Positions 40,901 to 47,300 of a stretch of DNA of 64,000 nucleotides are shown here, piece by piece. How positions within the stretch are numbered: position 1 is the stretch's first letter; each line of letters opens with the position of its first letter. The position numbers and the translations under genes were made by a program. Below the pieces are notes generated by a model. The model was not told the DNA's origin. It worked only from the letters and a program-made list of their open reading frames with translations, and searched no databases. The stretch comes from Stichopus chloronotus (lineage: Eukaryota; Echinodermata; Holothuroidea; Aspidochirotida; Stichopodidae). Where the stretch lies: positions 6,786,501 through 6,850,500 of the forward strand of contig CM037845.1 of the NCBI GenBank assembly GCA_021234535.1. Direction: 5' to 3'.

Positions 40901-43900
40901 AACCAAAGAAAATATCTTCTTTTGACAAAGTTAATTAAGGTTCAAAAACCATTGTTCTACGTCTAAAATAACAGTAGATACTATGTTACAGCTGCAAAAC
41001 ATATGATCTAATGTTTCTTCTTCTCTTTTGCAAAAGGTACAAAGGGGACTTTCAATCAATTTCATAAGAGATAATAATCTATTCTTACTAAGAATCCGAT
41101 GAATAAATCTAAAATGAAAAAACTGCATTTTAACTTCACGAACAGAATACCAGGGACAGTGAAAAATCGTTTCCTACGTTGTTTTTACATCATAATGGAA
41201 AGAATTATTCCATTTTGAAACTGCCTTTATTTTGCACCCTAATTTTAAAATATAATTATCATAGTTGAATTTTGAAACATGTAAAGTGCCCATAAAAGTA
41301 TATACGAGATGTTCATTGTAATTCTTAACGATATCAACATCTGGATTAAATGCAACTCTTCAATGAACAGGTATCACCTGTATAATACCCCAGTATAGCG
41401 TGAAAGGACATCGCAGTAATTTATATTTATTTAAAAAAGTATCATAAGAAATTGCCGTACCATCACGATTCAAAAGATCACGTGTGGAAATAATTCCCTT
41501 GTCAAACAAGAAGCGATAGAAGATAATATTATTATTAACTTTAATACAAGAATTATTCCAAATAATTTGATTATCAAACTGAGTGTCTGGAACTTTAAAC
41601 AACACACCTTGCAACCAAAAGAAGATTTTCCTTCCCCACTCGTTTTGCTAGTAATTTTCATCACCAGTGGTACTACGAGTTTCTTGCAACAGGATAACGT
41701 CAAATTTTTGGGTGTGAAGAAAGTCGCAAAAATTTGCATACGTTCCGAGGATTGTCTCAAACCTCTGGCATTGTATGTATCAAGTTTAAGGGACTCCATA
41801 AATGATCACCAAAGGTCTGATCCATAAAAGTGTAAGCACACCAAAATGAACCGTACATGAGATAACAGCTGGGTATAGATAGCAGAGGGTGTAGGCAGTG
41901 AATAATAATGTAAATTTTAATAGTGTTAAATCTTGATATGAAGTTAAAGTGATCGTTGCTTGCGACTGTGACACGTTTCATTCTAAAGAATGGCGCACAG
42001 AATGTGAAACGTAATCTACTAAGTGTTGAAAATCAATGTGGAAGTGAAAAAGAAGGGAAAAAAGAGAAAAAGAATCAAATCAACCAAATTTGCCGAGTCC
42101 TTCATGAGGCAAAAGTCCAGCCAACAAAAGGTGTAGAGGAGGACATGTATAGCCCATAAATGGAAAAAAAAAAGGTCAATCAATGAAAGTTTCCTAAGTG
42201 TTATCGAAGAGGTTTGCAAATTTAAATGCCATTTAGTGAATAGTAAACTTTTGGAGATAGTATGGTATGTCTTCATCCACATCCAGTAATCCACCTCAAA
42301 ATTCCCCTGATTCATCAGTAGTTGATATGAGAGGTAATGCATTAATTGTGACCCACCATTTGCAATTCAGTATTTTAACATCGGCCATCCCTGCTTGCAT
42401 CACACAGTCGGCGAAAACAGTGGCAAGGCATCGAAGAGTGTCGCTAAGCACATCCCCGGACAGGTGGGAATCGAGTCTTTGAGGGCAGCCTCTGGAGGAG
42501 CTATGAGTGAAGTTGCTAAAGCCAGGATTGTAAGTATCAAGAGGCAGATGTACTTAAATTTGCTTGTTGACACTGACCAATAACAACCTGGTTGAATTAT
42601 GGGATTTAAATTTGGCTTGTTCAACAGGGCTGTTTGCAGTGGTGCTGTGAGGGGGTTATTTGGTTTCCTGTTGTCTGATGTAGGTCCAATCCACTTCAGG
42701 TTTCTCAGTACAGCTTATAGGCCTGCTGAGATGGGCAAGTCTTCCACCCCTCCCAGCTTTTTGGAAAGTGGCTTAAGACTGGGTTTTTACACTCTGATTC
42801 TCTGGATGGGGATTTTAAATATTGGTCCCAGGAGCAGCTTTGGGTTCACATTGCGATTGCTTGGTTTCACCCCCGCCTCTTTCCCCTCTGGACACTTATC
42901 GAAAAGAGTGGGTGAATCTCGCCAGGGGTCCTCCATGGTCACCGTGGTATAGGGTCCTTGATGAGCCCGTACGGGCTTCATGATCCTCAGAATTTCAAAT
43001 TCAACTGTTCCCACCCAACCAATCAGTCGATAATTCACTGGATGCTAGTAAAGTAAAGTAAAACTGAATGTCGTTGCTCTCTCTTCAGGTTATCTAGGGG
43101 AACAAATGTCGTTGCAGAATAGCAGGGATGAAACATCACAATAGTTACTTGCTAAATGTACGACGCCGATCCTGGGTATCCTGCTGAGTAGAATGCTAAG
43201 TTATATCAACAGTATCAACAGCTGAATGCTGATGAATGTTGCATCATTTGAAAATCTCTTTGTTGGGGCAAAATCTATCAACAATCAGTGGTCAATGATA
43301 CATTGAAGTTATATGTCAATTCGTCTTACTTCACTAATCATTCATTCTTCATAGTCACACAGATTCATTTGGTGGGATGGTAACAAATGCTGACTCCCTT
43401 TGAAATCTCTTTAACTGTTGGGATGTACAGAGTGGAGGGTCAGCCTGTTAGTTAAGAGTGTCCATCTCGCAATCACTAGGTGTCCGGATCAGATCCTGGT
43501 GAAACCACTTGGAAATTTTCTGGGTACTCAAAATTACCTGTAAAAAGTTACCTGTAAAAATTACCAGCAAAGCTGCTTACAGTGTTGCTGAACAGGTTAT
43601 TTGAGGATTTCAGTTTGGGTTACTGTGGTCAGATTCAGGTCTCGTTCGCTTCATGTTGCTTCATGGTACAGCTAATGGGCTGCTGAGCTGACCTTCGGGA
43701 AAGTGGCTGAAGACTGGGGGATACACTCTTGTCCGTCACATAGGGAAGTTAAATGGTGGTCCCTGGAGTAGGTTTGGGTTTGTATGGGATTGCTAGTTCA
43801 CCCTGCCTTTTTACCCTCTGAACACTGATCGAAAGGAGCAGGTCAATTTTGCTGGTGTTCAACCACAATCAACGTGGTATAGACCCCCCGGACTTCCCGA

Positions 43901-44233
43901 TCCTCAAAATATCAAATTAGCAAAATATTCCTTATCATCACAGAAATGGTATCATTATACTAGTTGCCATGTTCATCTCATTTTTCTCTCCTAGCTTTAC
44001 TTGTTTGGGATGGTTCCCAGTTTATAAGCAATGGCATCTCACCAGTGAGTTTCACCTTGAAACAATTGTTTTCTCCCTTTTTCTCCTGTGTGCAGGCATT
44101 GCAAGAGCGTGGCGAAAAAGTGAGCGAGCTGGAACAGCAGACAGCTGCCATGATGGCACATGCGGAGAACTTTGCCCAAGCGTCTCATCAGCTCATGAAC
44201 AAGTACAAGGACAAGAAGTGGTACCAGTTTTGA
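2632..44233 (+). CDS. STXBP5: Tomosyn (syntaxin-binding protein 5 family), 3' part of the gene, 20 exons, 5' end outside window
   Basis: Tomosyn is an Lgl-family WD40 protein with a C-terminal R-SNARE. In animals it binds syntaxin-1 and SNAP25 into non-fusogenic complexes and restrains synaptic vesicle and granule exocytosis. The 20 exons listed separately join in frame to 888 codons plus stop (numbered here from the first whole codon, 2633). They match the vertebrate protein in order from about its residue 340 to its end. Seen in order: second half of the propeller region (including the WD-type motif [13 protein letters not shown], residues 151-163), a Pro/Ser-rich loop (about 252-320), a Ser/Lys-rich variable linker (about 385-525), the conserved block [20 protein letters not shown] (about 781-800), and an R-SNARE (about 833-885) with Arg848 at the zero layer. 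The tail [10 protein letters not shown] has no membrane anchor, as expected for tomosyn. Vertebrates have two paralogues (STXBP5, STXBP5L); an invertebrate copy is likely orthologous to both. I saw no counterpart of the vertebrate linker exon containing KMSRKLSL. Confidence 0.97.
2787..5452. other. Tomosyn intron 1, nothing recognised
   Basis: Intron between exons a and b. It holds T-rich tracts (for example about 4155-4168) and no repeat or coding stretch that I recognise. Confidence 0.7.
5453..5525 (+). CDS. STXBP5: Tomosyn exon b
   Basis: Encodes [20 protein letters not shown], a propeller strand conserved with vertebrate tomosyn ([18 protein letters not shown]). Acceptor tcttag, donor GTAAGC. 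A (CCT)n microsatellite begins about 15 bases into the following intron. Confidence 0.96.
5540..5570. repeat. (CCT)n microsatellite
   Basis: About nine CCT/TCC units in a row just downstream of the exon b donor, giving a pyrimidine-only tract at the start of the intron. Confidence 0.95.
5638..6034 (+). mobile_element. MITE-like inverted-repeat element, copy 1
   Basis: The left end TTAAAGAGGCTCATCGAGTTG region (5638-5658) recurs in reverse complement at 6014-6034 (TTAAAGGGGCTCATTGAGCTG form). The interior segment TGTCAAGTTTCCTTCACAT (5691-5709) and flanking sequence recur in the opposite orientation at about 39380-39450, where inverted ends are also present. This supports a short non-autonomous DNA element with two copies in the window. 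No coding capacity is visible. Confidence 0.65.
6903..6968. repeat. Short degenerate tandem repeat (about 11-12 bp)
   Basis: Repeats of a TAGTGTGATTG-like unit, each with small changes (gtgatcatagtgtgattgtagtg and so on, about five units). Confidence 0.7.
9010..9062. repeat. 26-bp tandem duplication
   Basis: The block GAATAAACCATGCATCTTCA recurs immediately as GAATAAACCATGCTTCTTCA, giving two near-identical adjacent units. Confidence 0.85.
11804..11960 (+). CDS. STXBP5: Tomosyn exon c
   Basis: Encodes [19 protein letters not shown] and then [17 protein letters not shown], closely matching vertebrate tomosyn. Acceptor ttttcag, donor GTTAGT. The exon ends on a complete codon (Lys) before the WPI block of the next exon. 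Confidence 0.97.
11961..13102. other. Tomosyn intron 3, nothing recognised
   Basis: About 1.1 kb with a strong polypyrimidine-AG at 12880-12900 that leads into stop-containing sequence and is not needed for phase. No repeat or exon is supported. Confidence 0.65.
13103..13170 (+). CDS. STXBP5: Tomosyn exon d
   Basis: Encodes [20 protein letters not shown] and ITG, the counterpart of vertebrate EWPINGGNWG...PEIIITG. Acceptor cgccttag, donor GTGAGT. It runs straight into the WD motif of exon e. Confidence 0.95.
13171..13861. other. Tomosyn intron 4
   Basis: Contains a small perfect hairpin CGCCCT-aac-AGGGCG at 13414-13428. A 61-residue open frame at 13613-13798 is hydrophilic but has no start context, splice support or recognised family. 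Confidence 0.6.
13862..13902 (+). CDS. STXBP5: Tomosyn exon e (41 bp, WD motif)
   Basis: A very short exon encoding [13 protein letters not shown], identical in most positions to vertebrate tomosyn and containing the WD dipeptide. Acceptor cattaacag, donor GTACGT. The splice phases (2 in, 1 out) fit the neighbouring exons. Confidence 0.96.
13903..15166. other. Tomosyn intron 5, carrying a LINE fragment
   Basis: The distal part is occupied by a minus-strand LINE 3' fragment (listed separately) that ends about 40 bases before the exon f acceptor. The proximal part (13903-14640) holds nothing I recognise. Confidence 0.7.
14770..15125 (-). mobile_element. Non-LTR retrotransposon (CR1/L2/jockey-type) reverse transcriptase C-terminal fragment
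   Basis: On the minus strand the translation includes [19 protein letters not shown] and, after a frame break, [20 protein letters not shown] and [14 protein letters not shown]. These match the well-known C-terminal signature of CR1/L2/jockey-like reverse transcriptases (LHWLPV..RI.FKIL and WN.LP..IR). It is 5' truncated and frameshifted, hence dead. An A15 tract lies at about 14738-14753, on the 3' side of the element but in plus orientation (so T on the element strand). Confidence 0.85.
15167..15372 (+). CDS. STXBP5: Tomosyn exon f
   Basis: Encodes [18 protein letters not shown], an Asp/Glu stretch, then [20 protein letters not shown], aligning with vertebrate LQVLYKLKT...CIAGVSAHVIIYRFSKQEV. 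Acceptor tctacag, donor GTAAGT. A LINE fragment ends about 40 bases upstream of the acceptor. Confidence 0.97.
15490..15720. repeat. Degenerate 18-bp tandem array, left arm
   Basis: Successive units read gctgtcaaaagaaattcc, gttgtcaaaacgtatttt, gcctccagaagtcattta, gccgtcaaaactaattcc, gttgtcaaagctaattct. The period is 18 bp and GTCAAAA is the most constant core. Confidence 0.8.
18045..18272. repeat. Degenerate 18-bp tandem array, right arm (inverted)
   Basis: On the minus strand the units read gccatcaaaaggaattct, then gagtcaaaactaattcc, gttgtcaaaattatttgt, gctgttaaaagtcgttca, gccgtcacattaattctg and gctgtcaaaactaattac, the same unit as in the left arm. Confidence 0.8.
18630..18997 (+). CDS. STXBP5: Tomosyn exon g (Pro/Ser-rich loop)
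   Basis: The longest coding exon (368 bp). It opens with [19 protein letters not shown] (vertebrate MLEVRLLYEINDVETPEGE), continues through a Pro/Ser/Ala-rich loop, and ends with [35 protein letters not shown] and SAYGL. It is visibly more GC-rich than the surrounding introns. Acceptor atccag, donor GTGAGT. Confidence 0.96.
18998..19536. other. Tomosyn intron 7, nothing recognised
   Basis: About 540 bp with no repeat or coding stretch that I can support. Confidence 0.7.
19537..19732 (+). CDS. STXBP5: Tomosyn exon h
   Basis: Encodes [40 protein letters not shown] and SPRKNK, matching vertebrate GNCNGIAMVDYLQK...ELYGSNDPYRREPRSPRK. The last part ([19 protein letters not shown]) is the start of the variable linker. 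Acceptor gctgcag, donor GTAATC. Confidence 0.96.
19733..20944. other. Tomosyn intron 8, nothing recognised
   Basis: About 1.2 kb. A 60-residue open frame (20038-20220) is hydrophilic but lacks splice signals and any recognised family. Confidence 0.65.
20945..21083 (+). CDS. STXBP5: Tomosyn exon i (variable linker, donor uncertain)
   Basis: Acceptor atttcag. Reads [20 protein letters not shown] and then a basic Ser-rich stretch [19 protein letters not shown]. Sequence similarity to vertebrates is low here, so this exon rests on splice sites, open frame, GC-rich coding-like composition and phase. Two donors give the same phase: GTAATG at 21084 (used here) and GTACTA at 21096, which would add four residues. 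Confidence 0.8.
24730..25600. repeat. Tandem array of about 120-140 bp units with inverted GATTCCTTGCC ends
   Basis: At least four diverged units share the blocks AAGAAGGGTAAC, GTCATACT, GTAGATGATTCCTATC, AGGTCAAAGGTCATTTG and CCAGAGGTCAAACTG. Unit starts differ by roughly 120-140 bp. The array is bounded by GATTCCTTGCC at 24726-24736 and its reverse complement GGCAAGGAATC at about 25591-25601, suggesting one inserted element. Similar AGGTCAAAGGTCA minisatellites occur in other invertebrate genomes, as far as I recall. Confidence 0.8.
25026..25165 (+). promoter_or_regulatory. Nuclear-receptor DR1-type motifs inside the array
   Basis: AGGTCAAAGGTCA, a perfect direct repeat of AGGTCA spaced by one base, occurs at 25026-25038 and 25153-25165. 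GGGTCAAAGGTCA is at 25289-25301 and a degenerate copy at 24891-24903. DR1 is the classical binding site of HNF4, RXR and COUP-TF receptors. Function here is only inference, because the motif comes with the repeat. Confidence 0.4.
29352..29465 (+). CDS. STXBP5: Tomosyn exon j (variable linker, NAGNAG acceptor)
   Basis: Encodes [20 protein letters not shown] and [17 protein letters not shown]. The acceptor region is gtagtag, so either 29352 or 29355 can be the first exon base without changing frame. Donor GTGAGT. Phase 1 on both sides agrees with exons i and k, so it could be skipped without a frameshift. Vertebrate similarity is weak and limited to a Ser-rich character. Confidence 0.82.
29466..34300. 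other. Tomosyn intron 10
   Basis: A 4.8 kb intron with the GTGATATCAC array (30760-31041) and T-rich tracts. No additional exon was recognised. Confidence 0.65.
30760..31041. repeat. Palindromic 24-bp tandem array (GTGATATCAC)
   Basis: Copies of GTGATATCAC or close variants sit at 30787, 30836, 30885, 30932, 30957, 31007 and 31031. From 30885 the spacing is close to 24 bp, and a typical unit is ATTNTGACATTGTAGTGATA followed by TCAC. One unit carries the perfect CRE palindrome GTGACGTCAC (30908-30917). Confidence 0.85.
34301..34417 (+). CDS. STXBP5: Tomosyn exon k (RSRSSS block)
   Basis: Encodes [20 protein letters not shown] and [18 protein letters not shown], aligning well with vertebrate SFSRSRSSSVTSIDKESRE...FCETFTRK. 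The RSRSSS stretch is a plausible target of basophilic kinases. Acceptor gaccag, donor GTAAGT at 34418. Confidence 0.95.
34418..35121. other. Tomosyn intron 11, nothing recognised
   Basis: About 700 bp beginning with a C/T-rich stretch (34430-34500). No repeat or exon is supported. Confidence 0.7.
35122..35244 (+). CDS. STXBP5: Tomosyn exon l
   Basis: Encodes [36 protein letters not shown], nearly colinear with vertebrate [20 protein letters not shown]...QPVIVSPS. Acceptor ctttacag, donor GTAAAT. Confidence 0.97.
35245..36117. other. Tomosyn intron 12, nothing recognised
   Basis: About 870 bp of apparently unique intronic sequence; a short open frame at 35820-36011 has no support. Confidence 0.7.
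36118..36246 (+). CDS. STXBP5: Tomosyn exon m
   Basis: Encodes [38 protein letters not shown], matching vertebrate TILRLKGAILRMAFLDTTG...IPPAYEPWREHN. The end is Lys/Asp-rich. Acceptor ctttgcag, donor GTAAGT. Confidence 0.97.
36247..37037. other. Tomosyn intron 13, nothing recognised
   Basis: About 790 bp of apparently unique intronic sequence. Confidence 0.7.
37038..37138 (+). CDS. STXBP5: Tomosyn exon n
   Basis: Encodes [20 protein letters not shown] and [13 protein letters not shown], matching vertebrate SPSSSQEISENQYAVICSEKQAK. Acceptor gctcacag, donor GTAGAC. A very large ATGT/CTGT microsatellite fills the following intron. Confidence 0.96.
37316..38278. repeat. Compound tetranucleotide microsatellite (ATGT)n/(CTGT)n
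   Basis: Nearly 1 kb of uninterrupted or lightly interrupted tetranucleotides in tomosyn intron 14 (37139-38407). There is an ATGT block (37316-37626), a CTGT block (about 37627-37893), a second ATGT block (about 37894-38222) and a short CTGT tail (about 38228-38278). Occasional one-base slips shift the register. Neither unit contains a stop in any frame, so long artificial open frames (up to 352 codons of MYVC/LSVC) run through it. Confidence 0.98.
38408..38498 (+). CDS. STXBP5: Tomosyn exon o
   Basis: Encodes [20 protein letters not shown] and [10 protein letters not shown], matching vertebrate VISLPTQNCAYKQNITETSF-VLRGDIVAL. Acceptor tccccag, donor GTAAGT. Confidence 0.96.
38499..38991. 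other. Tomosyn intron 15
   Basis: About 490 bp with a C13-type homopolymer at about 38646-38658 and a T11 tract at about 38751-38761; otherwise nothing recognised. Confidence 0.7.
38992..39100 (+). CDS. STXBP5: Tomosyn exon p
   Basis: Encodes [20 protein letters not shown] and [15 protein letters not shown], very close to vertebrate [26 protein letters not shown]. Acceptor tgtacag; the donor is the weaker GTTTGT, but phase to exon q confirms it. Confidence 0.96.
39160..39500 (-). mobile_element. MITE-like inverted-repeat element, copy 2
   Basis: Lies in intron 16 (39101-39957). In reverse complement it shares TGTCAAGTTTCCTTCACAT, GAGTGAG, TTCTTGAAAAC-like and ACCNTTGAAAATNCNCAC blocks, in the same order, with 5638-6034. 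Its own ends are again inverted (TTAAAGTGGCACCTCGAGTT at about 39162 and the reverse complement of a TAAAGGGGCATTTAAAG block near 39480). Confidence 0.6.
39958..40053 (+). CDS. STXBP5: Tomosyn exon q
   Basis: Encodes [20 protein letters not shown] and [11 protein letters not shown], matching vertebrate [31 protein letters not shown]. Acceptor tttgcag, donor GTAAGT. Confidence 0.96.
40299..40423 (+). CDS. STXBP5: Tomosyn exon r
   Basis: Encodes [20 protein letters not shown] and [20 protein letters not shown], one of the most conserved tomosyn blocks, lying between the propellers and the SNARE. Acceptor ctttcag, donor GTAAGT at 40424. Confidence 0.97.
40424..42407. other. Tomosyn intron 18, carrying an L1/Tx1-like LINE remnant
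   Basis: About 1.3 kb (40560-41820) is the minus-strand LINE remnant listed separately. The rest (41820-42407) holds nothing recognised. Confidence 0.7.
40560..41820 (-). mobile_element. Internally deleted non-LTR retrotransposon (L1/Tx1-like)
   Basis: Reading the minus strand from 41799, the translation starts [20 protein letters not shown], like the N-terminus of an AP-type LINE endonuclease. After a frame break come LLQETRS and EWGRKIFF. It then jumps directly to [33 protein letters not shown] (41360-41614), and the cysteine/histidine motif [19 protein letters not shown] (40931-41128), which is the C-terminal CCHC-like knuckle region of L1/Tx1 elements. The whole reverse transcriptase is missing between them. 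Frameshifts and stops make it non-functional. Confidence 0.78.
42408..42529 (+). CDS. STXBP5: Tomosyn exon s (start of SNARE region)
   Basis: Encodes [20 protein letters not shown] and [20 protein letters not shown], the counterpart of vertebrate GESSSGKASRSLAQHIPG...ASGVVGELARAR. The SNARE heptads begin near its end. Acceptor cacacag, donor GTAAGT. Confidence 0.97.
42628..43003 (+). mobile_element. SINE-like repeat, copy 1 (5' truncated)
   Basis: Shares in order GGTTATTTG, TTCAGGTTTC-like, GCTAATAGGCCTGCTGAG-like, GGAAAGTGGCTTAAGACTGG, ATTGGTCC, TTTGGGTT, CCCTCTGGACACTTATCGAA, AACGTGGTATAG-like and ATCCTCA blocks with 43571-43918. It lacks the tRNA-like head seen before copy 2. Confidence 0.75.
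43432..43918 (+). mobile_element. SINE-like repeat, copy 2, with tRNA-like head
   Basis: The 5' head contains a tRNA-type A-box-like TAGTTAAGAG (43449-43458) and a B-box-like GGATCAGATCC (43486-43496), close to the pol III consensus GGTTCRANNCC at suitable spacing. The body (43571-43918) is the same repeat as copy 1. This is the layout of a tRNA-derived SINE; the parent tRNA was not identified. Confidence 0.65.
44096..44233 (+). CDS. STXBP5: Tomosyn last coding exon t (R-SNARE and stop)
   Basis: Encodes [45 protein letters not shown] and TGA. Arg in the LQERGEK segment is the SNARE zero-layer residue, as in VAMP. No transmembrane segment follows. Acceptor tgtgcag. Confidence 0.98.
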   Translation, partial: ALQERGEKVSELEQQTAAMMAHAENFAQASHQLMNKYKDKKWYQF

Positions 44234-44298
44234 AGCCCAGAAAGAAGGCGCAGAGTGTTTTAAGAAGGCTGAAAAATTTTGTGGACGATTTTTCGAGT

Positions 44299-44304
44299 AA
44301 TAAA
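44299..44304 (+). terminator. First AATAAA after the tomosyn stop
   Basis: Canonical poly(A) hexamer 66 bases downstream of the stop codon. Several further hexamers follow, so this is only the nearest candidate. Confidence 0.3.
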
Positions 44305-47300
44305 TTTTGCCTGTCTAGGCAGCTGTTGTGGCACATACAAAATGGAAGTTTTGTGAGCTGCTTTGAGGAACTGCGATAAAATTTTGACAAAATGGACACA
44401 AATTTGAGAGAAGATAGAAGATGAGGATTAGGAAGATGATAAGAAGTGGTGTCATGTAAGAACAGTCGTCAGAAGTCATGCTAAGGTTTCTTAGAAGTAT
44501 TTATGAAAAAAAAAAAAACATATAATCCACCAACAAAGAAAATAAAGAAAGAGGGATATAAAAGAAAAAGATTTGATAAAATATAAAAAGTTCGGAGAAT
44601 GCTTTTGACTGGATCGGCATGTTTCGCAGTGGTGACGATACCAAGGCAGGAGGAAGCAAGCATATTCTTTGTTAGTGATGTAATAACGTAGCATTAATCT
44701 GTGCATAAAAGATGAATATTTATAGATCTATGCTATTTAGCCATTATAATATCACTGCTGGTCGTGTGTCTGTGATGATGGTGTGAGTTTCTCTGTGGAT
44801 GAGTTTTCTGCAAAAAACTTCTTTTTTTTGTGGTGTCTGATTACAAAAAAATAAAACTGATGTACAAAAAAAAAATTGTGAAAAAATTATGAAAAAAAAA
44901 TGAGAAAAATGAAGCAACTTTGTGCAGTAGTATGGCAAAAGATAATAGTAAGTTATGAATCTCTAATATTCCAACTTAAATAAGTACTATTTCTGATGAG
45001 AGAGAAAAAAAATACTAAAAATGTGCAATACTTAAAATTTAACAAAAATGAATTTATGGGTGAAGAACATGATTAATGAAAAGGATAAAAAAAATGTGTA
45101 TCTCATATATATTTATTTCTGAGCCGATTTGCAATTAATATGCTGCTGAAAATGGAAGAGACGAAGGATAAATTTAGTACAAGGAAATGAGGGCTGAGGA
45201 GATAAACTGATATGGTAGGATTCATGGTAACTGTAGTGAACCTCGTAACCTTACATGACATTGGCAATACATAATAGTTACACTCACTTTCGTGGAAGTG
45301 GTTTGCTTTTCACCCATTCAGGTCCCACCTAGTCAGCTTGAGTCTGCCTGCAAGTTTTTGTTCAGATGACAGTGCTCATTAACACCAAGAGTAACTTGTA
45401 TCCATGGAAACAGCAGCTTTTTTTTTCTTTCTCCATTCCTCCCAAGGGCATCTCTCATTGAGAATCTTTGTCCTTGTAAAACTTGAAAGAGAGTATCCCA
45501 AGTTGTGTTGTTGAAGTATCCATTTTTAAATGTTACCCTCCTCAGTACTTCATTTTATCAGTGGAAAAGCAGCACAAACAGAGCATTTTGCATGAAATGT
45601 CCAAATGTTGAGAAATCAAGGAGAGCGCCCCCTTTCCATGCACTGTTGGAAGTGTCGTCGATCAGTTAATTTCTTTCACCCCAATAGCTAGCTTCATCAT
45701 TAAAATGAATCTTAGTAACTGTCAGCTTAAATGTAATAGTAAAGGGATGGGTATCGTCAGGAGAAAGTGGGTTGTACTGAGATTAAAGGAGTGGGAGGAG
45801 GGTTGGAGACGCATGTTGCTAGAAAAGGATCATCAGGGTTGATTGTCAACAGTGTGGCGTAGCAGTCTATGATATCCACCGTAGTTACAGAGCTGTAATG
45901 GCAGACTTTGCAAGATTACTTTTTATGTCCATAGTCTACATCATAGATGGTAAGTGCCACCAATGTGGTTGTGTGTGTGGATCATGTAAGGTTAGAATAT
46001 CAGTAACTCAACCCTGTGGTTACCACACTGTGTCATTTAGCAGACCAACGATGTGCGCAAGGGGGATTAGTGGTTCCGTAATGTTTCGATCCACTGATGG
46101 GGATCAGCTGATGTTGGGAGGATAAACCCACTATACACCCACCTGATGGGGAGGTGTTTTGTCTGCTGAACAGACCAATATACCTGTTAAGTGTGTTCAT
46201 GTTTTCTCGAAGTTGATTTCTTACCACTGCAGCTGAGGGCTGTCAGCATGAACCGTTTCTTGATTTAAAAAAATTAAAGCTGAAGACAAAAGATGAAGTT
46301 ATAAGTTTAGAAGCTAGTAAAAAGTTTCCTTTCAATTTCGTCATAAAATATTTCTTTATCTTTGAAGCACATGTCCAATAAATTGTAGAGAAAGTTGTAG
46401 GACAAAAGAAGCATGTTTAGTCATAGTGATACAGACTCATTAATATTCAATACAAAGAAGTTAAAAAAAGGAAAAGGGCAAATCGTGCCCAACTGGAGAT
46501 GTAACTAGTGATAGTGATTTTATCTTAAAAGACATAGCTAAACTTGATAGAGGTATAAGATAGAGCAAATGTACAGATATTGTATATTAAGATTTTTAAG
46601 AAGTTCAAAACAGTAGTAAAACCTTCTAAAGGAATCTTTAAAGAAAAGACACAAGATGTGATGTTACCAGAGTAGTTGTGTGATAGCAACCAGACGCTCA
46701 GCTCCTTCAAACAAATAGATAGAAGTTTAATTTTCAGACCAAAAAAGAAGATAGATAATGCTTTCTTCACTGTGAAAAAGTAAAAAGAAGCATCACACCC
46801 TATCATCAGACCTCTCAGAATTAGGTTAGAGTTTGGAATCAGTGATGTGAAGTAGTGTTTGGTATATGAGCAAAAAAAAAAGAAGAAAAGCAGGAAACAG
46901 AGAAATGCAAGGATGCAGCAGGAAAAAAAAATATTAAAAAAAGTATTAAGATAAAAAGAGCAATATTTTGTATTTGTCTTAAAAAATGAAAGATTTTTGG
47001 AGACTTCATTTATCAACTTCATATATATTCTTTGCTAGTTTTGCAGATTATGTTTAAAACAATTGTGTGTTGTAAGTAAAAAATTTAAATTGAAATGAGA
47101 AGGAGTTGTATGTGAACTGTTGTAGCAGAGAGTCCAAGAACTTAACAACAAAAAAAGTAGATAAATAAGTATGATGTGTTTGGTCTTGTGAAATTTGGTG
47201 ATGACAAAACTTTGTTTATAAAACGTTTAAGTCATGTGTACTTTGAAAGACTGTTTCTCATAACAAATATGGTTTGTATTTGAGATGTGATAGAGGTTGA

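Larger units (their letters stand above)
42530..44095. other. Tomosyn intron 19, carrying two repeat copies
   Basis: Holds two diverged direct copies of a roughly 350-bp repeat (listed separately) separated by about 570 bp; the remainder is unremarkable. Confidence 0.7.

Noticed and set aside
42599..42952. 117-codon plus-strand frame downstream of exon s
   Set aside because: It coincides with SINE-like repeat copy 1, and the homologous stretch in copy 2 is not open in the same way.
46525..47022. 165-codon minus-strand frame rich in Phe/Leu/Cys
   Set aside because: Generated by A-rich plus-strand sequence read in reverse; low-complexity hydrophobic composition.
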